Assembly: GCA_047974855.1 (NCBI GenBank)
Contig: JBKECT010000031.1
Location: 1-62,440, forward strand
Source: CAYNRG01 sp047974855
GTDB lineage: Bacteria > Bacillota_I > Bacilli_A > Erysipelotrichales > Erysipelotrichaceae
DNA: 62,440 nucleotides
Direction of reading: 5' to 3'
The stretch's first letter is position 1. Every line of letters begins with the position of its first letter. The notes under the pieces were generated by a model, which saw only the letters and a program-made list of their open reading frames with translations, did no database searches and was not told the origin of the DNA. Made by a program: the position numbers and the translations under genes. This document shows positions 1 through 7,349 of this stretch, one piece after another.

Positions 1-537
1 GTGGATAAGGGAGCATTGTATTTAGCTAAACAAGGTATTAAGATGAAAGTTGCCATTGGAGACTTTGACTCTATCCAACCGAATGACTTAGAAAAAATTA
101 AACAGTATGCACAAGAAATTATCCAGTTAAACCCTGAAAAAGACCAAAGTGATAGTCAAGTGGCAATTGAGTTAGCTTCTCAAAGAGGGTATACTCATGG
201 GCTTATTCTAGGGGGATTAGGCAGGCGGTTTGATCATAGCTATGTAAATCTGCAACTGCTTCTACAAAGTGATATCTCATTAACATTACAAGACCAAAAT
301 AATAAAATAGTCGCTTTACCAGAGGGCAAGCACACATTAAAAAGAGATAACTATCGCTATCTTTCGGTGTTTTCCCAAGGAGATGGCATTATTTCTATTA
401 ATGGAGTAAAATATCCGCTAGAAAACTATGCGATGAAAAAAAATAATCTCATCGGATTATCCAACGAGATTATTGAAAGTGAAGCACATCTTGAGCTAAA
501 AAACTGCTCATTTCTAATCATTCAATCAAAAGACTAA
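1..537 (+). CDS. thiN: Thiamine pyrophosphokinase, 5'-truncated by the window edge
   Basis: Transfers pyrophosphate from ATP to thiamine to make thiamine diphosphate in the cytoplasm. The 178 visible residues start with VDKGALYL, which in this family lies inside the protein (usual length about 210), so the GTG at position 1 is an internal Val codon and not the start. Visible motifs are the GDFDS nucleotide/metal site, the DQSDSQVA stretch and LGGLGRRFDH, all typical of the TPK catalytic domain; the C-terminal half is the thiamine-binding beta domain. It converges on rpmB, with a shared terminator between them. Confidence 0.9.
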   Translation: MDKGALYLAKQGIKMKVAIGDFDSIQPNDLEKIKQYAQEIIQLNPEKDQSDSQVAIELASQRGYTHGLILGGLGRRFDHSYVNLQLLLQSDISLTLQDQNNKIVALPEGKHTLKRDNYRYLSVFSQGDGIISINGVKYPLENYAMKKNNLIGLSNEIIESEAHLELKNCSFLIIQSKD

Positions 538-562
538 AAAAAAGGGAAGTCTCCCTTTTTAA
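536..562. terminator. Bidirectional terminator between thiN and rpmB
   Basis: GGGA and TCCC form a short stem around an AGTC loop, flanked by A5 on the left and T5 on the right. It overlaps the thiN stop codon and ends just before the rpmB stop, so it can serve both strands. Confidence 0.7.
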
Positions 563-757
563 TTAGTTTCCGGCTTGTTGAGCTTTTAATGTTTTTAAAG
601 CACGAGCGGAAATACGGACTCTTTGAGGTTTCCCGTCGATTACCACTTTCACTTTTTGTAAATTTACGTTCCATTTACGACGAGTCGCACGCAATGAGTG
701 TGAACGCTTATTTCCAGATAATGCTCCTTTTCCAGATATTGCACAAACTTTTGACAT
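563..757 (-). CDS. rpmB: 50S ribosomal protein L28
   Basis: A 64-residue basic protein of normal length for L28. It starts MSKVCAISGKG and has the SGNKRSHS and TRRKWNVNLQ segments characteristic of the family; it is a component of the large ribosomal subunit. A GAGGGGG ribosome binding site precedes the ATG. The N-terminus has only one cysteine, so it is the zinc-free form. It has its own promoter and converges on thiN. Identification is by direct motif reading and is secure. Confidence 0.95.
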   Translation of the reverse strand: MSKVCAISGKGALSGNKRSHSLRATRRKWNVNLQKVKVVIDGKPQRVRISARALKTLKAQQAGN

Positions 758-796
758 ACCGTAACCCCCTCTCTTTTATCTAATAATCGCTTGTAA

Positions 797-825
797 ACTA
801 TAACATATATAGCGAGCCAATGCAA
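797..825 (-). promoter_or_regulatory. rpmB promoter
   Basis: On the minus strand, TTGCAT (825-820) and TATAGT (802-797) are separated by 17 bp, upstream of rpmB. Confidence 0.7.
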
Positions 826-924
826 TAGAAAAATGAAAATTTGCTCTGAAATAAAAAAATATAGAAAAAATGTAAAATGGAACAAAAAAAATAGTGCAGA
901 ATATAAAAAATAAAAACTTTTAAA

Positions 925-959
925 ATATCCTTTTTATAAGGATGATTATGTGATATTAT
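925..959 (+). promoter_or_regulatory. ftsA-ftsZ promoter region with a small palindrome
   Basis: An extended -10 (TG-A-TATTAT, 951-959) lies 35 bp before the ftsA start. Just upstream is a perfect 6-bp inverted repeat, ATCCTT/AAGGAT with a 5-base spacer, where the -35 would sit. No good -35 is visible, so a bound factor or a weak promoter is possible. Confidence 0.5.
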
Positions 960-993
960 TATAAGTGTAATTTAAAGGGGGTTTCAGAAAGAC

Positions 994-2235
994 ATGGACA
1001 AACAAATCTTTGCAGCCCTAGAGATAACTGATCATGAAGTAAGGTTGATTGTCGGGGAATTTTTTAATACACGATTTAATATTATTAAAGTGGAACGAGT
1101 TTTGTGTACAGGATTAAATAATTATAAAATAGAGTCGGAAGATGAAGTTATAGATGCGATAAAAAAAGCGGTTTTAAATGCGTCTAAAAAAATAGGTGCA
1201 CCAATTAAGCGAGTATTACTTGCCATTCCATCTGTGAATGTTCATCGTTACCCGCTTAAAGTTACAACAAAAGTAGAATCTATTGATCATATGGTGACAG
1301 CAATTGACATTCAAAGAGCGAGAAAAAAAGCATCATCAACTCGTATTGATGATGAACTTGCATTAATTCAAACAGTATGTGTTAAATATACTTGTAATGG
1401 AATTGCAACACGACGAATTCCACTGAATGAGAGATGCGACATGCTGACTATTGATATTGATTTGTTATGTGTCGATCGTGAGATAGCCTTTGGAATTGTT
1501 GGCTGTGTTGAAAAAGCAGGCTTAGAAGTCTTGGACGTTTGTTTAGATAGCTTTGCGATTGCTAAAGAAGCAGCGATGTTTGAACAAACAGTTGGGCAAA
1601 GTGTTATCGTGATGAATGTGAGTAGAGAGAATTCAACCTTAGCGTTACTAGCAAAAGGAAAATTAATCCACTGTGATATCTTAAATCATGGAGTGAATCG
1701 TTGGATTCAAGATGTTCAGTCACAAGTTGATCTTCCAACAGAGATTGCAGCAAAGGTCATTAAATCAAATGCTCGCTTTGATGGTGAAAAACAATCAGAC
1801 TATCCTGTCTATGTTTGGACAGAGGGAACAGATACACATACGTTGAGTGAAAAAGAAATTAGTGAAATGATCCAAGGCAATGTTCAGTTGTGGGTTAAAG
1901 AAATTAAAGAAAAATGTTTACCTATTTTAGAAGCAGAGAGAACAGTAGTAGTATTAACTGGAGAAGGGTCTGAAGTTCAAGGATTACCTTATTTACTTGA
2001 AAAAGAATTAGAAACGGAAGTTCGAGTGTATGTACCGGAGACATTGGGAGTACGCACTGGTGATTTGGTGGCTTGTTTAGGATTGTTCTTTGCATATAAA
2101 GATCAATTGCCAATTCTGGGATATTTTGATAACAGTGTTGATATTCATGCATTTGAACAAACTGTTCGATATCGTGTTGAGGAAGAAGCGGAAGAAGAAT
2201 CACTTACAAAAAAACTAAAAGGAATGCTTTTTTAG
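994..2235 (+). CDS. ftsA: Cell division protein FtsA (divergent)
   Basis: Actin-like ATPase that tethers the FtsZ ring to the membrane. The 413-residue product has the alternating beta pattern of actin/Hsp70 folds. SHS2-like 1C domain residues lie around 85-165. The C-terminal LTKKLKGMLF is preceded by an acidic run and resembles the amphipathic membrane-targeting helix of FtsA. The sequence departs from textbook FtsA: the phosphate loops are poorly conserved. Identity therefore rests partly on the tail and on ftsZ, which starts 24 nt downstream in the same operon. The GGGGG ribosome binding site sits rather far (about 12 nt) from the ATG. Confidence 0.85.
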   Translation: MDKQIFAALEITDHEVRLIVGEFFNTRFNIIKVERVLCTGLNNYKIESEDEVIDAIKKAVLNASKKIGAPIKRVLLAIPSVNVHRYPLKVTTKVESIDHMVTAIDIQRARKKASSTRIDDELALIQTVCVKYTCNGIATRRIPLNERCDMLTIDIDLLCVDREIAFGIVGCVEKAGLEVLDVCLDSFAIAKEAAMFEQTVGQSVIVMNVSRENSTLALLAKGKLIHCDILNHGVNRWIQDVQSQVDLPTEIAAKVIKSNARFDGEKQSDYPVYVWTEGTDTHTLSEKEISEMIQGNVQLWVKEIKEKCLPILEAERTVVVLTGEGSEVQGLPYLLEKELETEVRVYVPETLGVRTGDLVACLGLFFAYKDQLPILGYFDNSVDIHAFEQTVRYRVEEEAEEESLTKKLKGMLF

Positions 2236-2259
2236 AAAGGGCAATGGAGGTTGAGAGAG

Positions 2260-3318
2260 ATGGTAGAATTAGGATATAATCAAGTGGCTAAAATTAAGGT
2301 TTTCGGAATTGGTGGTGCTGGGAATAATGCGGTGAATCGTATGGTTCAAGATGGTGTTCGTGGAGTTGAATTCTATGTTGCCAATACAGATCTTCAAATT
2401 TTAGATGTATCCCCTGTTGAAAACAAAATCGTATTAGGAAAAGATGGGTTAGGAGCAGGTGGAAGACCAATTAATGGTGAACGTGCTGCAGAAGAGAGTG
2501 AAGCAGAAATTCGTCGTGCGATGGAAGGTGCTGATATGATTTTCTTAACTGCAGGACTTGGTGGTGGTACAGGAACTGGGGCATCTCCAATTTTTGCAAA
2601 GATTGCAAAAGAATTAGGTGCTTTAACAGTTGGAATTGTGACTAAACCATTTACGTTTGAAGGTAAAAGAAGAATGCAACAGGCAGAAGAAGGGCTGGAA
2701 AAGTTAAAACAACATGTAGATAGTTTGATCATTGTGTCAAACAATCGTGTTTTAGAAACAATAGGACACATTCCGTTTGAGGAAGCATTTAAAGAAGCTG
2801 ATAATGTGTTGCGACAAGGAGTTCAAACTGTAACTGACTTGATTGCAGTTCCTGCGATGATGAACTTGGATTTTGCAGATGTTAAATCAATCATGGAAGG
2901 TCAAGGGTCTGCATTGATTGGAATTGGGATGGCTGAAGGAGACAATAAAGCACAACTAGCAGCTCAAAAAGCAATTCAATCTCCACTTTTAGAAGCAGAA
3001 ATTAGAGGAGCAAAAAATGCGATTGTTAACGTTACTGGTGGAAGTTCTATTTCGGTATATGACGCAAGCGAAGCAGTAGACTACATTCGTGCCGCATCAG
3101 GTAGCGACATTGATATTATATTCGGAGTAGCAATTAACGAGGCAATAGGAGATGCAATTATTGTTACGGTTATTGCGACAGGATTTGATTTACCAAAAGC
3201 TCAAATTCCAACTCAAGGAAGACCTATAACACAACGTAGTGGGGGATTTCAAGATGTGATTGAGGAAGTAGAAACAGATGAAGATGACCAAATTCCTGGA
3301 TTTTTTAAATTAAGATAA
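2260..3318 (+). CDS. ftsZ: Cell division GTPase FtsZ
   Basis: Tubulin-like GTPase that forms the cytokinetic ring. GGAGAGNNAVNRM-type N-terminal binding motif, the G-box GLGGGTGTGASP and the T7-loop NLDFADVK are all visible. The start is the ATG at 2260, 9 nt after GGAGG; the in-frame TTG at 2251 abuts that site and is unlikely. At 352 residues it is short: only about 30 residues separate the globular domain from the C-terminal peptide IPGFFKLR, which resembles the FtsA/SepF-binding tail. It is cotranscribed with ftsA and ends at a strong terminator. Confidence 0.97.
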   Translation: MVELGYNQVAKIKVFGIGGAGNNAVNRMVQDGVRGVEFYVANTDLQILDVSPVENKIVLGKDGLGAGGRPINGERAAEESEAEIRRAMEGADMIFLTAGLGGGTGTGASPIFAKIAKELGALTVGIVTKPFTFEGKRRMQQAEEGLEKLKQHVDSLIIVSNNRVLETIGHIPFEEAFKEADNVLRQGVQTVTDLIAVPAMMNLDFADVKSIMEGQGSALIGIGMAEGDNKAQLAAQKAIQSPLLEAEIRGAKNAIVNVTGGSSISVYDASEAVDYIRAASGSDIDIIFGVAINEAIGDAIIVTVIATGFDLPKAQIPTQGRPITQRSGGFQDVIEEVETDEDDQIPGFFKLR

Positions 3319-3333
3319 ATTCTAGGTTAAAGG

Positions 3334-3367
3334 AAAAGAACTAATTCGGTTGAATTAGTTCTTTTTT
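3334..3367. terminator. Bidirectional terminator, ftsZ / femX-like gene
   Basis: AAGAACTAATTC pairs with GAATTAGTTCTT across a GGTT loop, followed by a T-run. The stop codon of the minus-strand gene lies inside the stem. Confidence 0.85.
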
Positions 3368-4575
3368 GTGTAACGTAGGGTTGTAATTTTTCTATATAAT
3401 CGACGATAGTGGCGATAACTTGAAATAAAAAAATTGTATTTTTTTTCAGAGTTTATATAGTCAAACTCACCGATATACTCTATAAATTTTGTTCCAAATG
3501 AGCTTTTGTAGTTGTAAAGACCATAGTAAGGGTCGTTTTTATCACTGTTCCCAGAGAAGCCGCATAAATCATAGCTAGTTATACCACGACTTTTTAAATC
3601 TTGAATTGAAAAGATATGGGTATTATCGGATCCATTTAGGAAAGTGAATTCTTTTTTGTTGTACAGGTAAAGATTCCATGCTTGTTTACCAAAATAGAGT
3701 GTTATTCCACCAGCAATCACGGCTTTTTGACCGAATTGTTGTTGAAGTGCCTCAATAGTAGTTAGTGACTTCTTTTTACTAGCATAGGCTTCTTTGTCTT
3801 TAGCATATTTGTTTGAATTTAGTTCATCTAAGGTATTTTGATGAAGTATTGATAAATCAACCTCAGTTAGATAAAACTGCGAGTTGTCTTTAAAACAACT
3901 TAAAAGCTTTTGGAAAAAAGCTACCGAGTGAGGTTTAAATCCTTGTGCTTCTGACAAATCTTTTTCTAGTAAGCATAGATGATGCAATTCACTTGGATTT
4001 GCAAGACGTGATGAAATGCCCATGATATCGTGTCTGCGGAGTCTATTTTGACGTGATTTGATAAATTTATTAAAAATTTCATCATAATTTGGCTGTATAT
4101 CTAAAACTAGTGTAAAGCGATTAGTCCAGCTCCCATTATAGGCATAGCCATAGCCTTTGTGTTTAAATCCCTGTTGGATCAGAAATTCAGTTATAAATTC
4201 ATTAGATATTTCATCGGTTTGTGTGCCATAGATATCTCGTGATACCCGCTGGATGTTTGGGTCTAATCGAATCATAAATGCCTTTCGTTGTTTAGAAAAT
4301 TCTATAATGCCATTTAAAAGTTTAGAAAAGACCTCATAATTATGGATATCCAAGCAGGGCCCTGCAGGTATATAAAAGTAAGGAAGTCCAAACCACTTCC
4401 TTTCAAGAATCATTGCACTGGCAACCAGTTCATTGCCATTGTTCAATCCTACATAGTGGCGTGTTGAAGTTTGAAAGTCAGCCCAGAAAGGAGTCTTAGA
4501 ATAATGAGCTAATTCTTGCTGGGAAATAAAAGATAAGTATTCTTCTTTTGTGATTGCTGTAGTAAAAGTATACAT
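3355..4575 (-). CDS. FemX/MurM-type peptidoglycan bridge aminoacyltransferase
   Basis: Family enzymes use aminoacyl-tRNA to add the first or later amino acids to the stem-peptide side chain of lipid II or related muropeptides. Family marks are FYIPAGPCLD near the N-terminus, the SRQNRLRRH segment that precedes the coiled-coil arm, and a C-terminal YDLCGFSG ... DPYYGLYNYKSSFG ... EYIGEFD block. I place the start at MYTFTTAI (406 aa, as in MurM/FemA). A longer frame opens at 4611, but its ATG directly abuts AAAGGAG, so neither start is ideal. It stands alone and converges on ftsZ. Donor amino acid and acceptor position cannot be read from sequence. Confidence 0.87.
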   Translation of the reverse strand: MYTFTTAITKEEYLSFISQQELAHYSKTPFWADFQTSTRHYVGLNNGNELVASAMILERKWFGLPYFYIPAGPCLDIHNYEVFSKLLNGIIEFSKQRKAFMIRLDPNIQRVSRDIYGTQTDEISNEFITEFLIQQGFKHKGYGYAYNGSWTNRFTLVLDIQPNYDEIFNKFIKSRQNRLRRHDIMGISSRLANPSELHHLCLLEKDLSEAQGFKPHSVAFFQKLLSCFKDNSQFYLTEVDLSILHQNTLDELNSNKYAKDKEAYASKKKSLTTIEALQQQFGQKAVIAGGITLYFGKQAWNLYLYNKKEFTFLNGSDNTHIFSIQDLKSRGITSYDLCGFSGNSDKNDPYYGLYNYKSSFGTKFIEYIGEFDYINSEKKYNFFISSYRHYRRLYRKITTLRYTKKN

Positions 4576-4647
4576 GTGGATACTAAGCATAAGAACACAA
4601 GCCTTATGCATCTCCTTTCTAATGATTCAATAATATAATCTTGATAT

Positions 4648-4656
4648 ATTATATCA
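4648..4656 (-). promoter_or_regulatory. Extended -10 promoter for the FemX-like gene
   Basis: On the minus strand, TG-A-TATAAT lies about 40 bp upstream of the 4611 ATG. No convincing -35 is visible. Confidence 0.45.
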
Positions 4657-4766
4657 TATTACAGTAATTATAAGGAATGAATTACTAAATCATAGAGTGA
4701 GATAACGAAATAATTTTATAGCTAATGGGATAACGTGTTAATTTTGTTTAAAAAGAAACTAAAAAG

Positions 4767-4775
4767 TGGTATAAT
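4767..4775 (+). promoter_or_regulatory. Extended -10 promoter for the PHP-type phosphatase
   Basis: TG-G-TATAAT lies 42 bp before the ATG at 4818, with only a weak -35. Confidence 0.5.
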
Positions 4776-4817
4776 TCTGGATATAAAAACAAGTAAAACA
4801 TAGAAGTGGAGAAAACT

Positions 4818-5546
4818 ATGAAAAATTATATTGATGTGCATACGCATACAATCAGTAGTGGACATGCGTACAGCTCGCTACAGGAAAACATTGCCAGTGC
4901 AAAGGAAAAAGGGTTGAGTTATTATGGGGTTAGTGACCATGCGCCGATGATGTTGGGAGGGCCTCACTCGTATTATTTTTCAAATATGGGAGTTATTCCA
5001 AGTGAAATTGATGGGATTAGAATACTAAAAGGTATTGAGGCAAATATCCATAGCATTACTGGAGAAATCGATGTGGATAAAGATGCATTGAGAGCGGTAG
5101 ATTACATCATTGCATCAATGCACTCACCATGCTACGCTCCAAGCCATACACCACAGGAGAACTTAATGGCCTACGAAGGAGCGTGTAGAAATCCCCGTGT
5201 AACGGTGATAGGTCATCCAGATGATGGAAGATTTCCATGTGATTATGAGCGTTTGGTGGAGTGTTGTAAAGAAACGGGAACATTGATCGAGATTAATAAT
5301 TCTTCACTAAAACCTGGAGGATTTAGATCAAATTGTAAGGAGATATCAACCGAAATATTGCGGATATGCAAGGAAAAGAATCACCCTATAATAATGAATA
5401 GTGATGCACATATTTCATATGATGTAGGTAATTTAAACTATGCGGAAGAGTTGATTGAAGAGTGTGGATTTCCTAAAGAATTAGTAGTTAACTATAATGT
5501 TGAGTTAATTGAAAAATACTTTTTTAAAGGAAAAGAAAGTAAATAA
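4818..5546 (+). CDS. PHP-domain metal-dependent phosphatase (YcdX/histidinol-phosphatase-like)
   Basis: PHP domain proteins are trinuclear metal phosphoesterases. Visible metal ligands are DVHTHT at the N-terminus, SDHAP around residue 40, the KGIEANI glutamate, MHSPC, VIGHPDDGR and the late NSDAH. The length (242 aa) fits the YcdX branch, not the longer HisK histidinol phosphatases, and no his genes are nearby, so the substrate is open. The start ATG follows GTGGAG by 8 nt; an upstream in-frame GTG at 4806 is part of that site. It is monocistronic, between a promoter and a terminator. Confidence 0.85.
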   Translation: MKNYIDVHTHTISSGHAYSSLQENIASAKEKGLSYYGVSDHAPMMLGGPHSYYFSNMGVIPSEIDGIRILKGIEANIHSITGEIDVDKDALRAVDYIIASMHSPCYAPSHTPQENLMAYEGACRNPRVTVIGHPDDGRFPCDYERLVECCKETGTLIEINNSSLKPGGFRSNCKEISTEILRICKEKNHPIIMNSDAHISYDVGNLNYAEELIEECGFPKELVVNYNVELIEKYFFKGKESK

Positions 5547-5555
5547 TGGAATAAG

Positions 5556-5590
5556 GAAGAATGACTTAATTTATGGTCATCTTTTTTCTT
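5556..5590 (+). terminator. Terminator after the PHP-type phosphatase
   Basis: AAGAATGAC and GTCATCTT form a slightly imperfect stem followed by a T-run. Confidence 0.6.
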
Positions 5591-5620
5591 TAAATAGATA
5601 AGATTATCTTGTAATAAGCC

Positions 5621-5649
5621 TTGCATCTTAGGAATTACTGTGATAATAT
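5621..5649 (+). promoter_or_regulatory. Promoter of the yhf-like operon
   Basis: TTGCAT and TAATAT are separated by 17 bp, 47 bp before yhfZ. No other clear promoter is visible inside the operon, whose genes overlap or are 3-11 nt apart. Confidence 0.6.
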
Positions 5650-5695
5650 TTGAGTAGTAGCAAAGTACAAATTATTATACATTGAAAGAAGTGGG

Positions 5696-6616
5696 ATGAT
5701 GAGAGAGGATTTATTTCAAAAAACTGGATTAATTATTGGCCGAGTTGCACAGGATTTGTTGTCAAAGAAAATCGGAGATCGAATAGATCCAATTGAAGTT
5801 TATGTTGCGCGATATAGTGTATCTCGGGGAACTATTCAAAATGCATTGGGGTTTTTAAAGGACAATAAAGCAATTAAATTGTGGTATAGGGGTCATCTTG
5901 GTACATTTATTGAAGATATAAACTATATGATTTTACAGCAATTCTCATTTAAAATAAATTTAGTTGGTATTATGCCTCTGCCTTATTCTAAGTTATATGA
6001 AGGTTTAGCAACCGCCTTATACACGGCGCTTAAGGATTGCAGTCTTAACTTCAATTTAGCTTATGTAAGGGGATCTGAGTCGAGAATTGAACTCGTGATG
6101 AATCATGTGCATGATTTTGCGATTTGTTCGCGACATGCAGCAGAGCAATCAAAAAAAAATGGTTACCCAATTAAAATAGTTTTGGGATTTGGGGAGTGCA
6201 GTTATTTGTCAAAGCATGTTTTGATATTTAAAGATAAAGGAAAAGAGAAAATTCAATCGGGGATGCGAGTAGGGATAGACTTAAACTCTTTTGATCAAAA
6301 AGATTTAACTCACTTACTAACAAGTGAAATAGATGTAGAGTACGTAAATATACATTCTCACCAAGCCATATCGTCTGTTATGGAAGGAAGTATTGATGTT
6401 AGTGTTTGGAATTTAGATGAGATTTTGGAAAAAAGATATAATGAGCTAAATGTAGTAGAGATAGATGAAAGCACCTCTGAATTTTCAGAGGCAGTTATTG
6501 TAATTCGTGAAGATGATATATCTGTTGAAAAACTTTTGCTAAAACATATCGAAATAGCGAATGTTTGTGAAATACAAAAAAAAGTACAGAAAGGATACTT
6601 GGTACCAAGTTATTAG
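5696..6616 (+). CDS. yhfZ: YhfZ-like transcription regulator (winged helix plus ligand-binding domain)
   Basis: The 306 residues match E. coli YhfZ in length and layout. Residues 1-75 form a GntR-like winged helix; VSRGTIQNALGFLKDNKAIKL is read as recognition helix plus wing (VSRGTIQNAL is the helix). From about residue 85 an alternating alpha/beta domain resembles periplasmic binding proteins, presumably a cytoplasmic sensor of the pathway's small molecule. As the first gene of the operon it is likely a local regulator. A second in-frame ATG at 5699 is equally good. Family assignment rests on motif, length and neighbours; the ligand is unknown. Confidence 0.75.
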   Translation: MMREDLFQKTGLIIGRVAQDLLSKKIGDRIDPIEVYVARYSVSRGTIQNALGFLKDNKAIKLWYRGHLGTFIEDINYMILQQFSFKINLVGIMPLPYSKLYEGLATALYTALKDCSLNFNLAYVRGSESRIELVMNHVHDFAICSRHAAEQSKKNGYPIKIVLGFGECSYLSKHVLIFKDKGKEKIQSGMRVGIDLNSFDQKDLTHLLTSEIDVEYVNIHSHQAISSVMEGSIDVSVWNLDEILEKRYNELNVVEIDESTSEFSEAVIVIREDDISVEKLLLKHIEIANVCEIQKKVQKGYLVPSY

Positions 6617-6624
6617 GTGAAAAT

Positions 6625-6978
6625 ATGAATATGGATCGGTTAGATATTCTTGTGGCTGGAAAAGTTATAGAGACTGAAATAGCTGAAACGGCAAGAAGAG
6701 TGATGTTACTTATGGAAAATAAGTACCAAATTGAAGAGGAGGCAATGGAAGTAATGATTACACATTTTGCGATGGCCTCTCAACGTATAGTTCGTGGAGA
6801 TGTGGTGGATAAAATGAATGAAGATATTTTAAACGAAATAAAAAGTGACAAGACGTATGATCGGGCTATGGATATTTTATCTGATATCAAAAGTCTTTCG
6901 GATGTGGACTTTCCAACTAGTGAAGAGCAGTTCATGCTGCTTCATATATGCAACATATTGAAAGGAGGAGAAAAATGA
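6625..6978 (+). CDS. yhfY: YhfY-like stand-alone PRD protein
   Basis: 117 residues corresponding to a single PTS regulation domain (PRD): all-helical, with candidate phospho-acceptor histidines in MITHFAMASQRI and LLHICNIL. PRDs are phosphorylated by HPr or EIIB and normally sit in antiterminators or activators; here there is no DNA- or RNA-binding domain attached. It probably acts through a partner such as YhfZ, linking the operon to sugar status. It lies 8 nt after yhfZ and its stop overlaps the yhfU start (ATGA). The PTS partner is not in this operon. Confidence 0.7.
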   Translation: MNMDRLDILVAGKVIETEIAETARRVMLLMENKYQIEEEAMEVMITHFAMASQRIVRGDVVDKMNEDILNEIKSDKTYDRAMDILSDIKSLSDVDFPTSEEQFMLLHICNILKGGEK

Positions 6979-7346
6979 TTAAGATTGTAGTAGGGGGACA
7001 AATCAGCAAACAAGAAGTGGCTGATTGCATTGTAAAGTATGGTCAGAATCAAGTGGAAGTCACAGTGAAAAATGATTTAAATGCAGCAATGGATATTCAA
7101 CAAGGAAATGTTGATTACTATTTCGGCGCATGTAACACTGGCGGTGGCGGTGCACTTGCAATGGCTATAGCTTTAGCTGGTATTGACTGTTGTGCAACGG
7201 TTTCAATGCCAGGAAAAATATTTCCTGATGAGGCAATTGTTGAAGAAGTAAATAAAGGGAAAGTTGCATTTGGATTTACAGCACAACATATCGAACAAGT
7301 AGTACCTGTATTAATGAATGCTATATTAGCAAAAGGAGGAAATTAG
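6975..7346 (+). CDS. yhfU: YhfU-like small glycine-rich protein (DUF2620)
   Basis: 123 residues starting at the ATG after AAAGGAGG; a longer frame from 6948 would run into the previous gene and is not needed. The protein begins with a KIVVGGQ strand and carries the conspicuous GACNTGGGGALAMA loop at about residues 51-65, followed by a second hydrophobic strand. The glycine loop suggests binding of a phosphate or small anionic ligand, but the biochemical role is not known to me. It is followed after 3 nt by the membrane protein YhfT, and the pair is kept together in enterobacteria, so a cytosolic transport subunit is a reasonable guess. Confidence 0.75.
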   Translation: MIKIVVGGQISKQEVADCIVKYGQNQVEVTVKNDLNAAMDIQQGNVDYYFGACNTGGGGALAMAIALAGIDCCATVSMPGKIFPDEAIVEEVNKGKVAFGFTAQHIEQVVPVLMNAILAKGGN

Positions 7347-7349
7347 AGA

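Noticed and set aside
664..885. Extra minus-strand frame upstream of rpmB
   Set aside because: It covers the rpmB promoter and overlaps rpmB in another frame; no ribosome site or family resemblance.
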